Source: Curvularia sp. ZM96 (lineage: Eukaryota > Ascomycota > Dothideomycetes > Pleosporales > Pleosporaceae). From it: a stretch of 64,000 nucleotides of DNA. Location: NCBI GenBank assembly GCA_022457065.1, contig JAJGBQ010000003.1, positions 1,736,001 to 1,800,000 on the forward strand, in the 5' to 3' direction. Positions 54,843 to 64,000 of the stretch are shown here, piece by piece. A program made the position numbers and the translations under genes. Numbering within the stretch: the first letter of the stretch is position 1; each line of letters starts with the position of its first letter. The notes beneath the pieces are model-generated. The model was not told the origin of the DNA and did not search any database. It was given only the letters and a program-made list of their open reading frames with translations.

Positions 54843-57800
54843 CTAGCTCTTTTCGTAGGCGCGTTGGACATCGAGTGACTGCTTCGGGTTGGCTGTTTGC
54901 CAAAAGTCCAGGCTGGCGATGACATCGTTGCCGAGTTCATCCTCGTATGAGTACAGTATCTGGGCATGTTAGCTTTTGATTGAAAAACCAATTCATCAGT
55001 TTGACATACCTCTCTTGTTGATGTGTGAAGCCACCTGATGTTTTTCCCAGTGATGATGTGCACAAGGCCACCACTCTCCATATGCCGAATTTCAATAAAG
55101 CTGGGCTCGAACGCAAGAATGTAGGGATTGAAAATAGCAAAGGCTGCTGGTGTGCCCTCCCAGGTGATCTTCCAGTCCGGTCGCGCTCGCCAGCCGTTGC
55201 GGTTGACGAAGAATGAGTAGTCTGTGTAGCACAGCAGGAACTCGCTTGCCATGCGCTCAATGTGGATTGGCTTGATGTTCTCCTTTCGCACAACAAAGTC
55301 GAGCGATGTGTCGGCCTGGTCGAGGAGTGATTGCGTTTCGAGAGTTTCCAGACTGACCACTTCAAAGCCACGTGCGCAACCGACGCAGAGCTTGGATCGC
55401 AGGAAGTGAATAGACGTTGATTCGGTAGGAATGTAAAATTCCTTGTAGGGCTTGAGTTGGTCTGCGCCACCTGTTGAGAGCATCATCTTGGCGAAACCAG
55501 ATTTCTTGTTCTTGTTGCCCATCTGCTCCTTGGGTTCGTATACCTTGATCGTGGTCGACAGCGCCGACGTCTTGACCGCGGCGACCAGTTGCTGTCCCAA
55601 GCAGATACCAGCCTTGAAGAAGTTGGCGTGGCAGATCTTCCGGGGACGCTTGACCATGGCTTGCGACTCGTCGGGCTCCAAGGCATCGGTCGAGTACGAG
55701 TAGAGAGTCTTGTCGGCCAAGACGAGCACAATGGCATGTTGCTCGAGAACTTCGATCTGGGTAACGCTCTTGCAATCCAGTACACGACGAGGACGTATTG
55801 AGGCATCTTTCGGCTTACGCTCCACAACATACACACCAGCATCCGTTCCGAGGGCCAGCTTGCGACCGCCGTCTGCATGATGTTAGTAGTAAACTCAAAC
55901 AAAACGGTCATGTACTCACCCAGAGGGACAGCACAGGTAACCCTGATAGTAGCAGAGAAGAAACCCTCGTTGACAATGGTCTTGGTAAAGATATTGCTGC
56001 GCTCTCTCAAACTTCGCTGTTGGGCGTCAATATGTTCCATCCACTTCTGCTGGGAGATGGGCGTGCTCGCAAAGAGTGTCAACTCGTAGCCACCCTTTCC
56101 AAGGTGCTTAAACGTGATTGGGTAGCCCTGTTGCTTAGGATCGTTGTTCTTCGGGGTTGCAGCAGCAATCGCCTTACCGGCAATCAGGTTTGCTGACGGC
56201 CGCTTTGCAATGCCCAGCTTGGGGTTGACTTCTTCCATTTGCGTAATGACAAGAAGCTCCAATGGTATGGGTTTCTTGTAGACCTTTTGCTCCTCGCGCT
56301 TATTGACTGTCTTGGCGCGTACAAGAAGAACGGCGTGGTCGAAGAGGTAGCAGGTGATGTCGCCAGTAGTCTCTGTCGGCGTCTTCTTCAAAGTGCCCTT
56401 GAACACCAGCTGTCGATTTTCGTCCGTCAACTTCAAATCGACAAACTCTCCAGGCCTGAACTTGAGATCCTTGTTGAGCTGCATGAGGTTGAAGTGGTTT
56501 TCTGCCTTGCCAGATTCGACATTGACCTTTGACAGCGTGTCTTTGATGATGCTGATCACCTTGGGAATGTCTTCTTTATCAGGATTGTCGTCCGCTGTGT
56601 ATTTGACAATGTTCTCCAACAACAGCGGATATCTGGCCAGCCTCGTGGTTGGTTTGGTAAGATAACCGTTGAGCTCCAGCTTTCTTGATTCCTTCATTCT
56701 CTCCACATCGTCGACGAATTTGGCAAAAGCTGAGTTGGTGCGCTTCTCATGCTCAAACTCGTACTTACCGAAGAGCTGGTTAGCACCGTATTTGATAAAG
56801 GGCCCAAAATGCGGCACATATTCCAGGAAAATGTCTCCAATGTTCCGAACCACAGCCTCTTTCTGCTGCCGTCTGGTGAGTTGCTCGGCCATGCGGGAGT
56901 TGACCATGTAGACCTCTTGGCAATTCGAAAAGACAGTGCGGACAAACTTCTCGCGGCGATGCTCGGGAATCGGAGACGTGGCAGGGTTGCGCAGGGGCTT
57001 CATCCAGAAGTCGCGGAGGTACTCGAGATCCTTTACAAAATCACGCTCAGTGTACATGAGCTCGGAAATGACCTCTTGTCGCTTTTGCTCCTTCTCCGAC
57101 ACACTGTCAGAAATCTCCTTTGGCACCGTATTGATCCACAGTTTCTGCTCTTCTTGGTCTTTCTCCTCGTGCAAACTTGCTCTCGACTCCTCGCGTTTGA
57201 GACCAGGCTGGATGCGCATATTGAGACGAGCCTGCTGCTCTAGACGGCGCGGGCATGCGATCGAGTAGCATAGGCGGTCACGTGTACACGTGGGGGAGTA
57301 GCACTCGGTCAACAGAGTGAACACGCCATTGATTTCAGACTTGTCCTCTACCATTGTTTCACGGAACTGGTAAATCTCGTTTGTTGAGTCTCGCAAGCGG
57401 TGAGCATATGTCACATCGTGGAAGAACTTTTGCGCGTCGAGGGACCGGCCCAAGAGGAGCGCTAGATTACGATCGGTGGTTTTGATAATGAACGAGATGA
57501 GATCGACTGCATCCGCTCCAGTAAAGGCGCTCTTGTACACAAGGCCGTCTTTTTCCTTCTCGGAAAGAACCACTCTGTCCTGGAATGTGTCGGCGACTCG
57601 GGATAGCAGAGCAGGGTACACTAAAGGCGCTCGTCGCTGAGCAGCCGGCACCTGTTGCGCCGGCGCCATTGAGTTCATGGATTGATTGGACGTCCTGTTG
57701 TTGCTGGAGCTGCTTCCGAATGTTTGAGACGAGTCTGGGCGAGAGCTGATGGAGGTCATGGTGCTGGTGCGGTCAGAGGGAGGCACAACTGTCGATGCCA

Positions 57801-58749
57801 TGGACATTGTTCGCGATTGATTGTTCGGCATGCTACCTTGGCTTACGCTCCTGGGGTTCGGGTTCGACGGTAGTCCCGTGTTTGCATGTGGAGGATGGCC
57901 ATGCGACGCAGCTGTCATTTCAGACTCACCAGACTCTCGCCTTCGGCTTGGTATGATTCTGCCGCTCATTGTCTGTGTGTGTTCGGGATCCCTTGTGTAC
58001 GAGGTCATGGACATTGTTCGCTCGTCGGGCCGTTCTGGCACCACGCGTCCCTGTGCCGTTGTCCTGGCCATGTGGTTCATGTAGGGCTGCTGGCGGAAAG
58101 TGTTTGCTTGGGACGGGTGAGAAGGCCCGCCAGGATTGAACGGCGGGCGGGGATTCAAGGCCAGCGATTGTGAACGATACGGGTCTGAGTTCATGGCAGG
58201 TCCCGGAGGGCCAGGGAAGCGATTGGGAATGGGCCGGTTGTAAGGGGGCTGGCCGGGAGGAGAAGTTCTCGTGTCGAACCGCTGGGGCTGGCCGTAGGGT
58301 TGCCGCTCAGGGCGAAGGGGTTGCGGCAGGTACTGAGGCTGCGGCTGGCGCTGTTGTTGCTGCTGTGGCCCGTCTGGATACCGCGGCTGCTGACCGTAGC
58401 CGTTTGGCATAGGTCGCCCATAGCCATTCGGCGGATCTATGGGGCGCTGCTCTCCGAGACCTGGTCCCGTGCGCGGATCGTACTGTGGGTGAGGACGACG
58501 ATCGTAGCCATTGATGGGCTGGCGAATTGGCGGGGCGCGCTGCATCATGTCAGCCGTCTGGCTTGACATGGTCGCCGCACGGTCGGGAATGTTCCTGTGT
58601 GACTGCGAGGTCATCGTCTGCGAGCGGCCTGCCATGGAGGGACTGGCCCCGAAGATGTTTGTAAAGGCCGTCTCCCTGGCGCCCGTGGGCTGGCCATGGT
58701 TTTGGCCGCGCGCATAGTCCGGCCGCTGCTGATTGCCGTAGTCGGCCAT
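54843..58749 (-). CDS. ROM2: Rho1 guanine nucleotide exchange factor (Rom1/Rom2 type)
   Basis: Activates Rho1 at the plasma membrane in the cell-wall integrity pathway. Exons 58749-55920, 55872-55010 and 54959-54843 give 1269 aa. The N-terminal ~370 residues are disordered and Pro/Gln/Ser-rich. A DEP-like domain (about 375-465: YKSAFTGADAVDLISFIIKT), the DH/RhoGEF domain (about 555-750: RQEVISELMYTERDFVKDLE, TKPTTRLARYPLLLENIVKY), a PH domain (about 765-925: LVFKGTLKKTPTETTGDITC) and a C-terminal CNH domain (from about 935) follow in the classic Rom2 order. Intron 1 removal gives AVPL-DGGRKLALGTDAGVYV. Intron 2 removal replaces a spurious run-on with TRE-ILYSYEDELGNDV and the ending QRAYEKS. 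It is divergent from VMA11, 670 bp away. Confidence 0.95.
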
Positions 58750-59419
58750 GTCTCTTCAATCCACAGCGGGGCTAGGCTGTCACGAGCATTCGCAGCGGTG
58801 CTTTGGGCGAGGGCGGTGGGCGTGGGTTTTTTGATAGAAGCGATTCGGCGGCGTGTCCGGGGCAGCAGACAGCCGATACGAGGGCGGCGCACGAATCGAC
58901 AGCACTGCAGGGCACAAGAGCGAGTCACGCTCTCGTCTTCTTCGCCCGCAGATGTCCTGGAGGAGCGAGGGCGGCCTGAGGTGTCGGGGCAGGGCGGCGG
59001 GGTGGTGGCAGAGAAGGGTCAACAGCGCAACCGCTCCGGCAGTTGTGGAAACGAGCCGCCCAGCGAGGGGGGCGGGAGGACGGCAGCGAGAAGTCCAGAG
59101 GAAGGACGAGGCGGGTGCAGTCGTCGTGTGTGTGTGCGGCGCGGCCAGGAATGGGGGTGGGTGTGGATATGGGGTAGCGTTTGGCTGGGAGGGGGGCGCT
59201 GGCCGGCTTTCCTAGCAGCTCGCGACGTTGGGGGAGAATGGCGGTGGTGCAGGTGTTGGACCGCCATGTGCTTGGCGTGCGTGCATTCGTCGTCCTCACC
59301 AACCGCCCTGCCGCATCCCGACTATCTTCGACGCATCAACCCCGACCTTCTGGTTTCACCTCGTCCTCTCCCACCCTTGCCTGAACTCGTGCCCACCGTC
59401 GCGAGCAAACCCAGGCAAC
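58750..59419. promoter_or_regulatory. Bidirectional promoter, ROM2 / VMA11
   Basis: 670 bp GC-rich divergent promoter region. G/A-rich on the ROM2 side, with a C/T-rich leader running into the VMA11 ATG. Long frames on both strands reflect GC content, not genes. Confidence 0.5.
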
Positions 59420-60268
59420 ATGTCTTCCAACGAGCTCGCCCCGAGCTTCGCGCCCTTCTTCGGCATGGTGAGTGCCACTGCAACGCCTGCGTGATGACTT
59501 CATAAGCTAACACCTGCGCAGAGCGGCATCGCGTTTGCTGTGAGTAGCAGCTCCCCTGTCTGACTGGCGAACTAATGTGCGAACCCTCGCCAGATGATCT
59601 TTGGATGTACGACGCCCCAAAACGCGTGGTTGAGCTGTGCAGGAGCTAATGGGAAGCAGGCGCCGGAGCTGCCTATGGCACTGCTAAAGCTGGCATCGGC
59701 ATTGCTGGTATCGGAACATACAGGCCAGACCTGATCATGAAGGTGCGGCCCACTGCAGCAGCTGTGCAGAGCTTCCTCTAACATGGCCAGTCCCTTATCC
59801 CCATTGTCATGTCCGGTATCTTGGCCGTCTACTCGCTCGTCATATCGGTCCTCATCGCCAGCGACATCAAGCCCCCGCCCAACAACACGTACTCGCTGTA
59901 CGCTGGATTCATGCACATGGCTGCTGGATTGTCAGTGGGTCTGTCCGGCCTGGCTGCAGGATATGCCATCGGAATCGTAGGAGACGCTGTAGGTCGAGAG
60001 CGGTAAACAGGCGATGGAAAGAGAAGCTAATAGTAGGCAGGGTGTGCGCTCGTTTATGCGCCAATCGAGGATCTTTGTCGGCATGGTCCTCATCCTCATT
60101 TTCGCTGAAGTTTTGGGTCTCTATGGGTACGTCTCCAGAACACCGCACCCCAGCACGGCCTACGCATAGGCGCAACAACGTCTCTACGGCGACTGCATGT
60201 GCGCTCATTGGCTAATTCTGCTTAGGCTCATTGTTGCCCTGATTCTCAACACCCGGGCAAGTGGCTGA
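59420..60268 (+). CDS. VMA11: V-type proton ATPase proteolipid subunit c'
   Basis: Proton-carrying ring subunit of the vacuolar H+-ATPase Vo sector. Seven exons (59420-59467, 59522-59539, 59594-59606, 59660-59742, 59791-59988, 60041-60126 and 60226-60268) give 162 aa, matching yeast Vma11 (164). Exons 2 and 3 are microexons of 18 and 13 nt. The sequence runs APFFGM-SGIAFA-MIFG-CAGAAYGTAKAGIGIAG. GIGTYRPDLIMKSLIPIVMS and the ending LIVALILNTRASG distinguish c' (Vma11) from c (Vma3). Four hydrophobic helices are present; the essential glutamate of helix 4 is in LIFAEVLGLYG (about Glu143). I see no defect. Confidence 0.94.
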
Positions 60269-61339
60269 GTGGACAAGGATGGCTTTGTTTGTACTACTAG
60301 GTGATGTAGAAATACGCGAATCAACCTGCAACGCATTGGAGTTTGGGGTTATGGGACTGGCTCAGATCAATGGGAGGCGCGGGTCGTTGGGCCACTACAC
60401 GGCACATGTGCGCGACCCGGCCGCGAAGGAGAACGAGAGCTTTTTGGAAGAGTGTTCTATCTGGGCTTATGTGCATAGCGGCAGTTTAGCTCTTTGGGGG
60501 CCCTGCATGTGAAATATCAATATCGAGTTTGGCAAATAGGGCTCGGGCAGCATCCCGGGCGACCTAGTCTCAATGCGACGTGCCGTTGTTCCTCTAGTAC
60601 CATGGTTCATGCACCAGCAATGCATGTCGGATGATTGAGGACGGGATTGCTGTATGCTGTCAAACATCAGCTGCCAGCCGCACCTGTCGTCGGGCGAGCA
60701 GCTGCGCCTCTCGTCAGCCCGATCATACAGGCTCATTACCCCGAGATGATGGCAGCGACCTGGGCTGATTGCCAGACCGCCATTGCATCACGCACCCCCC
60801 TCCAGGCCGGTCGCGCGTTAGCTGGCTACCATGGCCGCATAGCGCGAGCGTGAAGACATGGAGTTGCCAGAAAAGACCCAGCCGGGCCACTCATTCACGG
60901 CGGGCCGGCTGATGATTCTTCACCGGCTCATCATGCCCAGGGCATGGCCACCAGGGTTCGGTCGGCGCAGGAGCATGTTCCCCACGTCTGGTGCGTCATC
61001 TTTTGCAGCAATGCGCCTCGTGTAGACCCCCGCTATCCACCTGTCGCGCCCACGCCCGCACCCGCCGCTCTCCCTCGTGTCCCTCTCACCAGCTTCCTTT
61101 GCAAGCCCATGATTGTGCTCTGCTGCATGCCTGGCCGCTCCGCCTAACACTAGGCCCGCCCTTCACCGTTCCCGCCACGTTTGCCCCGACTTCGACGCCA
61201 AACACGCCCATTGATTGACCCTGCCATGTGGTGTCTCTGCTGCTGAGCCTCCATCAAGCACGGAAACGGCCGCTTGGCTCCCTCACTGCTCTGTCCTGTT
61301 ATCGCACGCCGTCGCCTCGAGCTAGCACCACCCATCGCC
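60269..61339. promoter_or_regulatory. VMA11 3' flank and PKA promoter
   Basis: About 1.07 kb with no supported gene. The final 300 bp are C-rich and lead into the kinase start. Confidence 0.45.
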
Positions 61340-62903
61340 ATGGCGACTACCTTCAAGAACATACTCCACCCACTGCAACACCACCGGGACAAGAAAGAAC
61401 CGTCGCATTCCGGCCCCCTGCACGACCGCACCGACTCGGCCATGGACAAGCCCCGCGAAGACGAGAAGCACCAGTTGGCCCAGTGGGAGGCACAGAAGCA
61501 CACCCTCAGCCCGGACGACATCGACATTGACCCCCAGAAGAAACCTGTCGGCCACTCGTCCAAGGTGCTGCGCGAGGAAGACTTTGAGCTCATCAAGACG
61601 CTCGGAACCGGTCCGCCTACCTGCACATGCGCCCGCGCTGACAACCGCACGCTGACTCTCTCCCAGGGACCTTTGCGCGCGTCTGGCTTGTGCGATTAAA
61701 GGATCCAAAGCCCGGTGACGAGAACCAGGTTTTTGCCCTGAAGATTCTACGCAAGGTAGACGGTAAGCGGACCCTGACTACCCAAACTGCGCTACCGCTA
61801 ACGGCCCGGTCTCAGTTATCCGTCTTAAGCAAGTCGAGCATGTCCGGAACGAGCGCAATGTCCTCGCCAAGGTCGCGGGACATCCCTTCATAACGACCAT
61901 GGTCGCCAGCTTCCAATCGCTGGATTCCCTCTATATGGTGGTACGTAGCCACATGCGCACACATATATACACTTGGACGAAATTTGGCATAGACGAAACA
62001 AAGCAACCGCTGACATCTTGGCCAGCTCGACTACTGTCCTGGCGGCGAAGTCTTCAGTTACCTGCGCAGAGCGCGGCGCTTCAACGAACCCACTTCCCAA
62101 TTCTACGCAGCTGAGATTGTTCTTATATTAGAGTTCTTACATGAGCGCGAGGGCGTTGCATATCGTGATTTAAAACCAGAGAATATCTTGATAGACGCAG
62201 AGGGTCATCTGAAGCTGGTTGATTTTGGATTTGCAAAGAAGGTAGAAAATAGTAGGTTACGTCATAGGTCGCAGCGTGAGGAAGAGTGGAGACTGACAGC
62301 TCGCACAGGAGAGACCTACACGCTCTGTGGTACTCCCGAGTACCTGGCACCCGAGGTCATTCGTAATACAGGTGCGATCGGCATGGCACGCGTCACAGGT
62401 ACCCTACTAACGTGATTGCAGGTCATGGCACGGCAGTCGATTGGTGGGCGTTTGGCATCCTTGTGTACGAGTTTCTCGTTGGACAACCGCCCTTCTGGGA
62501 TCAGAATCCTATGAAAATCTATGAACAGTACGTTTGTCAACACCAAGTCTAATAACTTGTTACTGACTTTTTGTTTTGCAGAATTGTTGAAGGACGAGTT
62601 CGCTTCCCCTCGGCTATGTCACCAGCCGCACGCGACCTCATTTCCGGTCTCTGTACCGTCGACACTTCCAAGCGTTTGGGAAATGTCGCTGGTGGTGCCC
62701 AGCGCGTCAAGGACCATGAATGGTTCAAAGACATTGACTGGGTCAAACTCTATAACCGCGAGGTTCAAGGCCCTATCGTACCACACCTACGTGGCCCAGC
62801 AGACACACGGAATTTTGACGAGTACGAACCAGAACCAGAAAACCGGGACCCGTACACCAAGGAATTGAGTGACAGATGGGAGGAGAGCTTCAAGGACTTT
62901 TAG
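61340..62903 (+). CDS. cAMP-dependent protein kinase catalytic subunit (AGC kinase)
   Basis: Seven exons (61340-61610, 61667-61762, 61816-61940, 62026-62251, 62309-62371, 62422-62527 and 62582-62903) give 402 aa. The kinase core runs from FELIKTLGTGTFARVWLV (about residue 83) through FALKILRK, AYRDLKPENILI (the YRD form typical of PKA), LVDFGFAKKV, ETYTLCGTPEYLAPEVI (phosphorylatable activation-loop Thr), GTAVDWWAFGILVYEFLVG and the AGC tail. It ends WEESFKDF, the C-terminal FxxF that docks on its own N-lobe. The N-terminus is about 80 residues and acidic/basic mixed, shorter than that of major fungal PKA subunits, so it may be the second (class II) catalytic subunit; that needs a tree. Intron 1 uses an atypical GTCCGC donor, supported by the restored LGTGTFARVW. 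Confidence 0.92.
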
Positions 62904-64000
62904 AAACAAGTGCTGGACGGAAATTAGAGAACAAAGTAAAGGAGTACTCAAACGTGGAGTCGCTCAATGCCAAAGGACGGCTACGAGGAGACTGTGATAC
63001 GAGAGTAAATAGGGTGCGAAGATGGCAATCTCGCAACTCTCCAAAGAGCTCATCATGAAAGCTCTATACGTTGGTGCATGTAGGAAAGGTCTTGTACTTG
63101 AAAGATAGGAGACGATGATGAAAGGTTTGAGGGGATGTTTGGACTAGGCGCAAGGCGAGCTTCGGGCTCGACTATCATTATTCCTTTCTTGTTCTCTTGC
63201 TCATGACGAATGACTCTGCATATAGCACAATACGTAACTCGACACTCGAATTGAAGTTGTCCCTACGATTTGGCTCGGTTTTATGGTGTCTGGCTTTTCA
63301 TTATGTGTGAAGAGCAAAAGCCGAAGGCTTATGGTGGTAATGCGCTGTCTGGGTTGTTCAGTCCATATATGTGAACAACCTGGTTGAGTGGTATGATCTT
63401 GTCGTTACTGCCCTCGCCACTGGGTAGTTGTCAGTTCTTTGTCTGATTGGCGCGACGTCTTTGCACATGGGCTGAGTCTTTCAAAAATAAAATCGGTGAG
63501 ATAAATGAAGCCGGCTAGCAGGTGGTTGCCGACTCTAACAATAATCATAGTATATGAGAGCAAAGATAAGGGAGAAGGCTCATAGTAGTAGATCACTGCT
63601 TATTCTAAACACAGGGTTGTGCGGTTTGTCTAATCACTGTCTTGCTCTTACTTTGATCGGGGTCAAGGCCACTGGTGTAGCAAATGTTGAAAACGAATAA
63701 AATCATGGGAAAAGAGGGGCCAAAATAAGAAACACGATGCACAGATAAAGAGGTGGGTGTTGTATCACAAGGCATACACGCTGCATACATGTGTTGCCCA
63801 AGACATGGTGAAAAGTACTAGTCTCTTGGTTGGTATTCCAACATGTTCCCGTTGAGCTGGTTACTATGCATTCGCCTAGGTTTAGTATCAACACATAATA
63901 TACAACCAAAGATACATCATGAAGGCATTGCGACCTAGCGTCTTTCAACGGATAACAAAACCCATCGCCCACACCACTATTGTACACTCTTCTCTCCGCC
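62904..64000. other. 3' flank of the PKA gene; no further gene seen
   Basis: 1.1 kb of AT-leaning sequence up to the window end. No frame above about 95 codons and none with recognisable content. A gene starting beyond the window cannot be excluded. Confidence 0.5.

Noticed and set aside
1..64000. CRISPR arrays, bacterial operons, ribosome-binding sites, prophage
   Set aside because: The DNA is fungal nuclear with spliceosomal introns; repeats found are microsatellite, MITE and LTR, not CRISPR-like.

Overview
The window is nuclear DNA of a filamentous ascomycete, most likely a Dothideomycete of the Pleosporales type. The evidence is compact genes with 45-60 nt GT-AG introns, fungal families (Hal-type kinase, CFEM proteins, Pth11-like rhodopsin-fold protein, GT32, ROM2-type RhoGEF, VMA11 proteolipid), and one AT-rich tract (about 48.6-52.0 kb) with decayed coding and retroelement remains that look RIP-mutated. 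The lineage is an inference from gene content, with no marker-gene comparison. I resolved 23 protein genes and one tRNA. For spliced genes I chose exon joins that keep the frame, use GT..AG ends and restore family motifs.

Layout. 0-2.6 kb: CDC27/APC3 of the anaphase-promoting complex (+). 3.4-4.3 kb: cytochrome b5 reductase CBR1 (-). 5.1-7.5 kb: a divergent pair sharing a 235 bp intergenic promoter, a UPF0261 (Tm-1 N-terminal-like) protein and a PEP-hydrolase-like TIM barrel (Tm-1 C-terminal-like). 8.5-12.7 kb: 5-oxoprolinase OXP1. 13.1-18.4 kb: three surface-glycan type genes (GT8, acyltransferase-3, GT32). 18.4-22 kb: gene-poor, with an intact-looking 224 bp MITE made of G-rich telomere-like repeats. 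22-24 kb: two adjacent CFEM genes, one membrane-anchored and one small and secreted. 24.9-27.6 kb: CYSTM protein and an SR-type RRM splicing factor. 28.1-29.8 kb: secreted FAD oxidoreductase. 31.3-32.6 kb: Pth11-like/rhodopsin-domain membrane protein. 33.4-37.4 kb: NAB2 and HEM14. 41.5-43.6 kb: Hal4/5-like kinase behind a 4 kb gene-free, GC-rich upstream region. 47.5-48.6 kb: a single-copy-looking gene derived from the Ty1/copia Pol beta-barrel/protease region, with the catalytic aspartate lost. 49.5-51.7 kb: decayed coding relic and an LTR with an adjacent TGGTAG primer-binding start. 52.1 kb: tRNA-Gly(UCC). 52.5-53.6 kb: a two-repeat EthD-like protein. 54.8-60.3 kb: ROM2 RhoGEF and V-ATPase c' VMA11, divergently arranged. 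61.3-62.9 kb: PKA catalytic subunit.

Functionally most of the window is housekeeping: cell cycle, heme, glutathione/5-oxoproline salvage, RNA export and splicing, V-ATPase, and Rho1 and cAMP signalling. Accessory or host/environment-facing genes are clustered at 13-32 kb. The strongest candidates for unusual biology are the split Tm-1-like pair beside OXP1, the domesticated copia-derived gene, the G-rich MITE with perfect 10 bp target duplication, and the CFEM pair.
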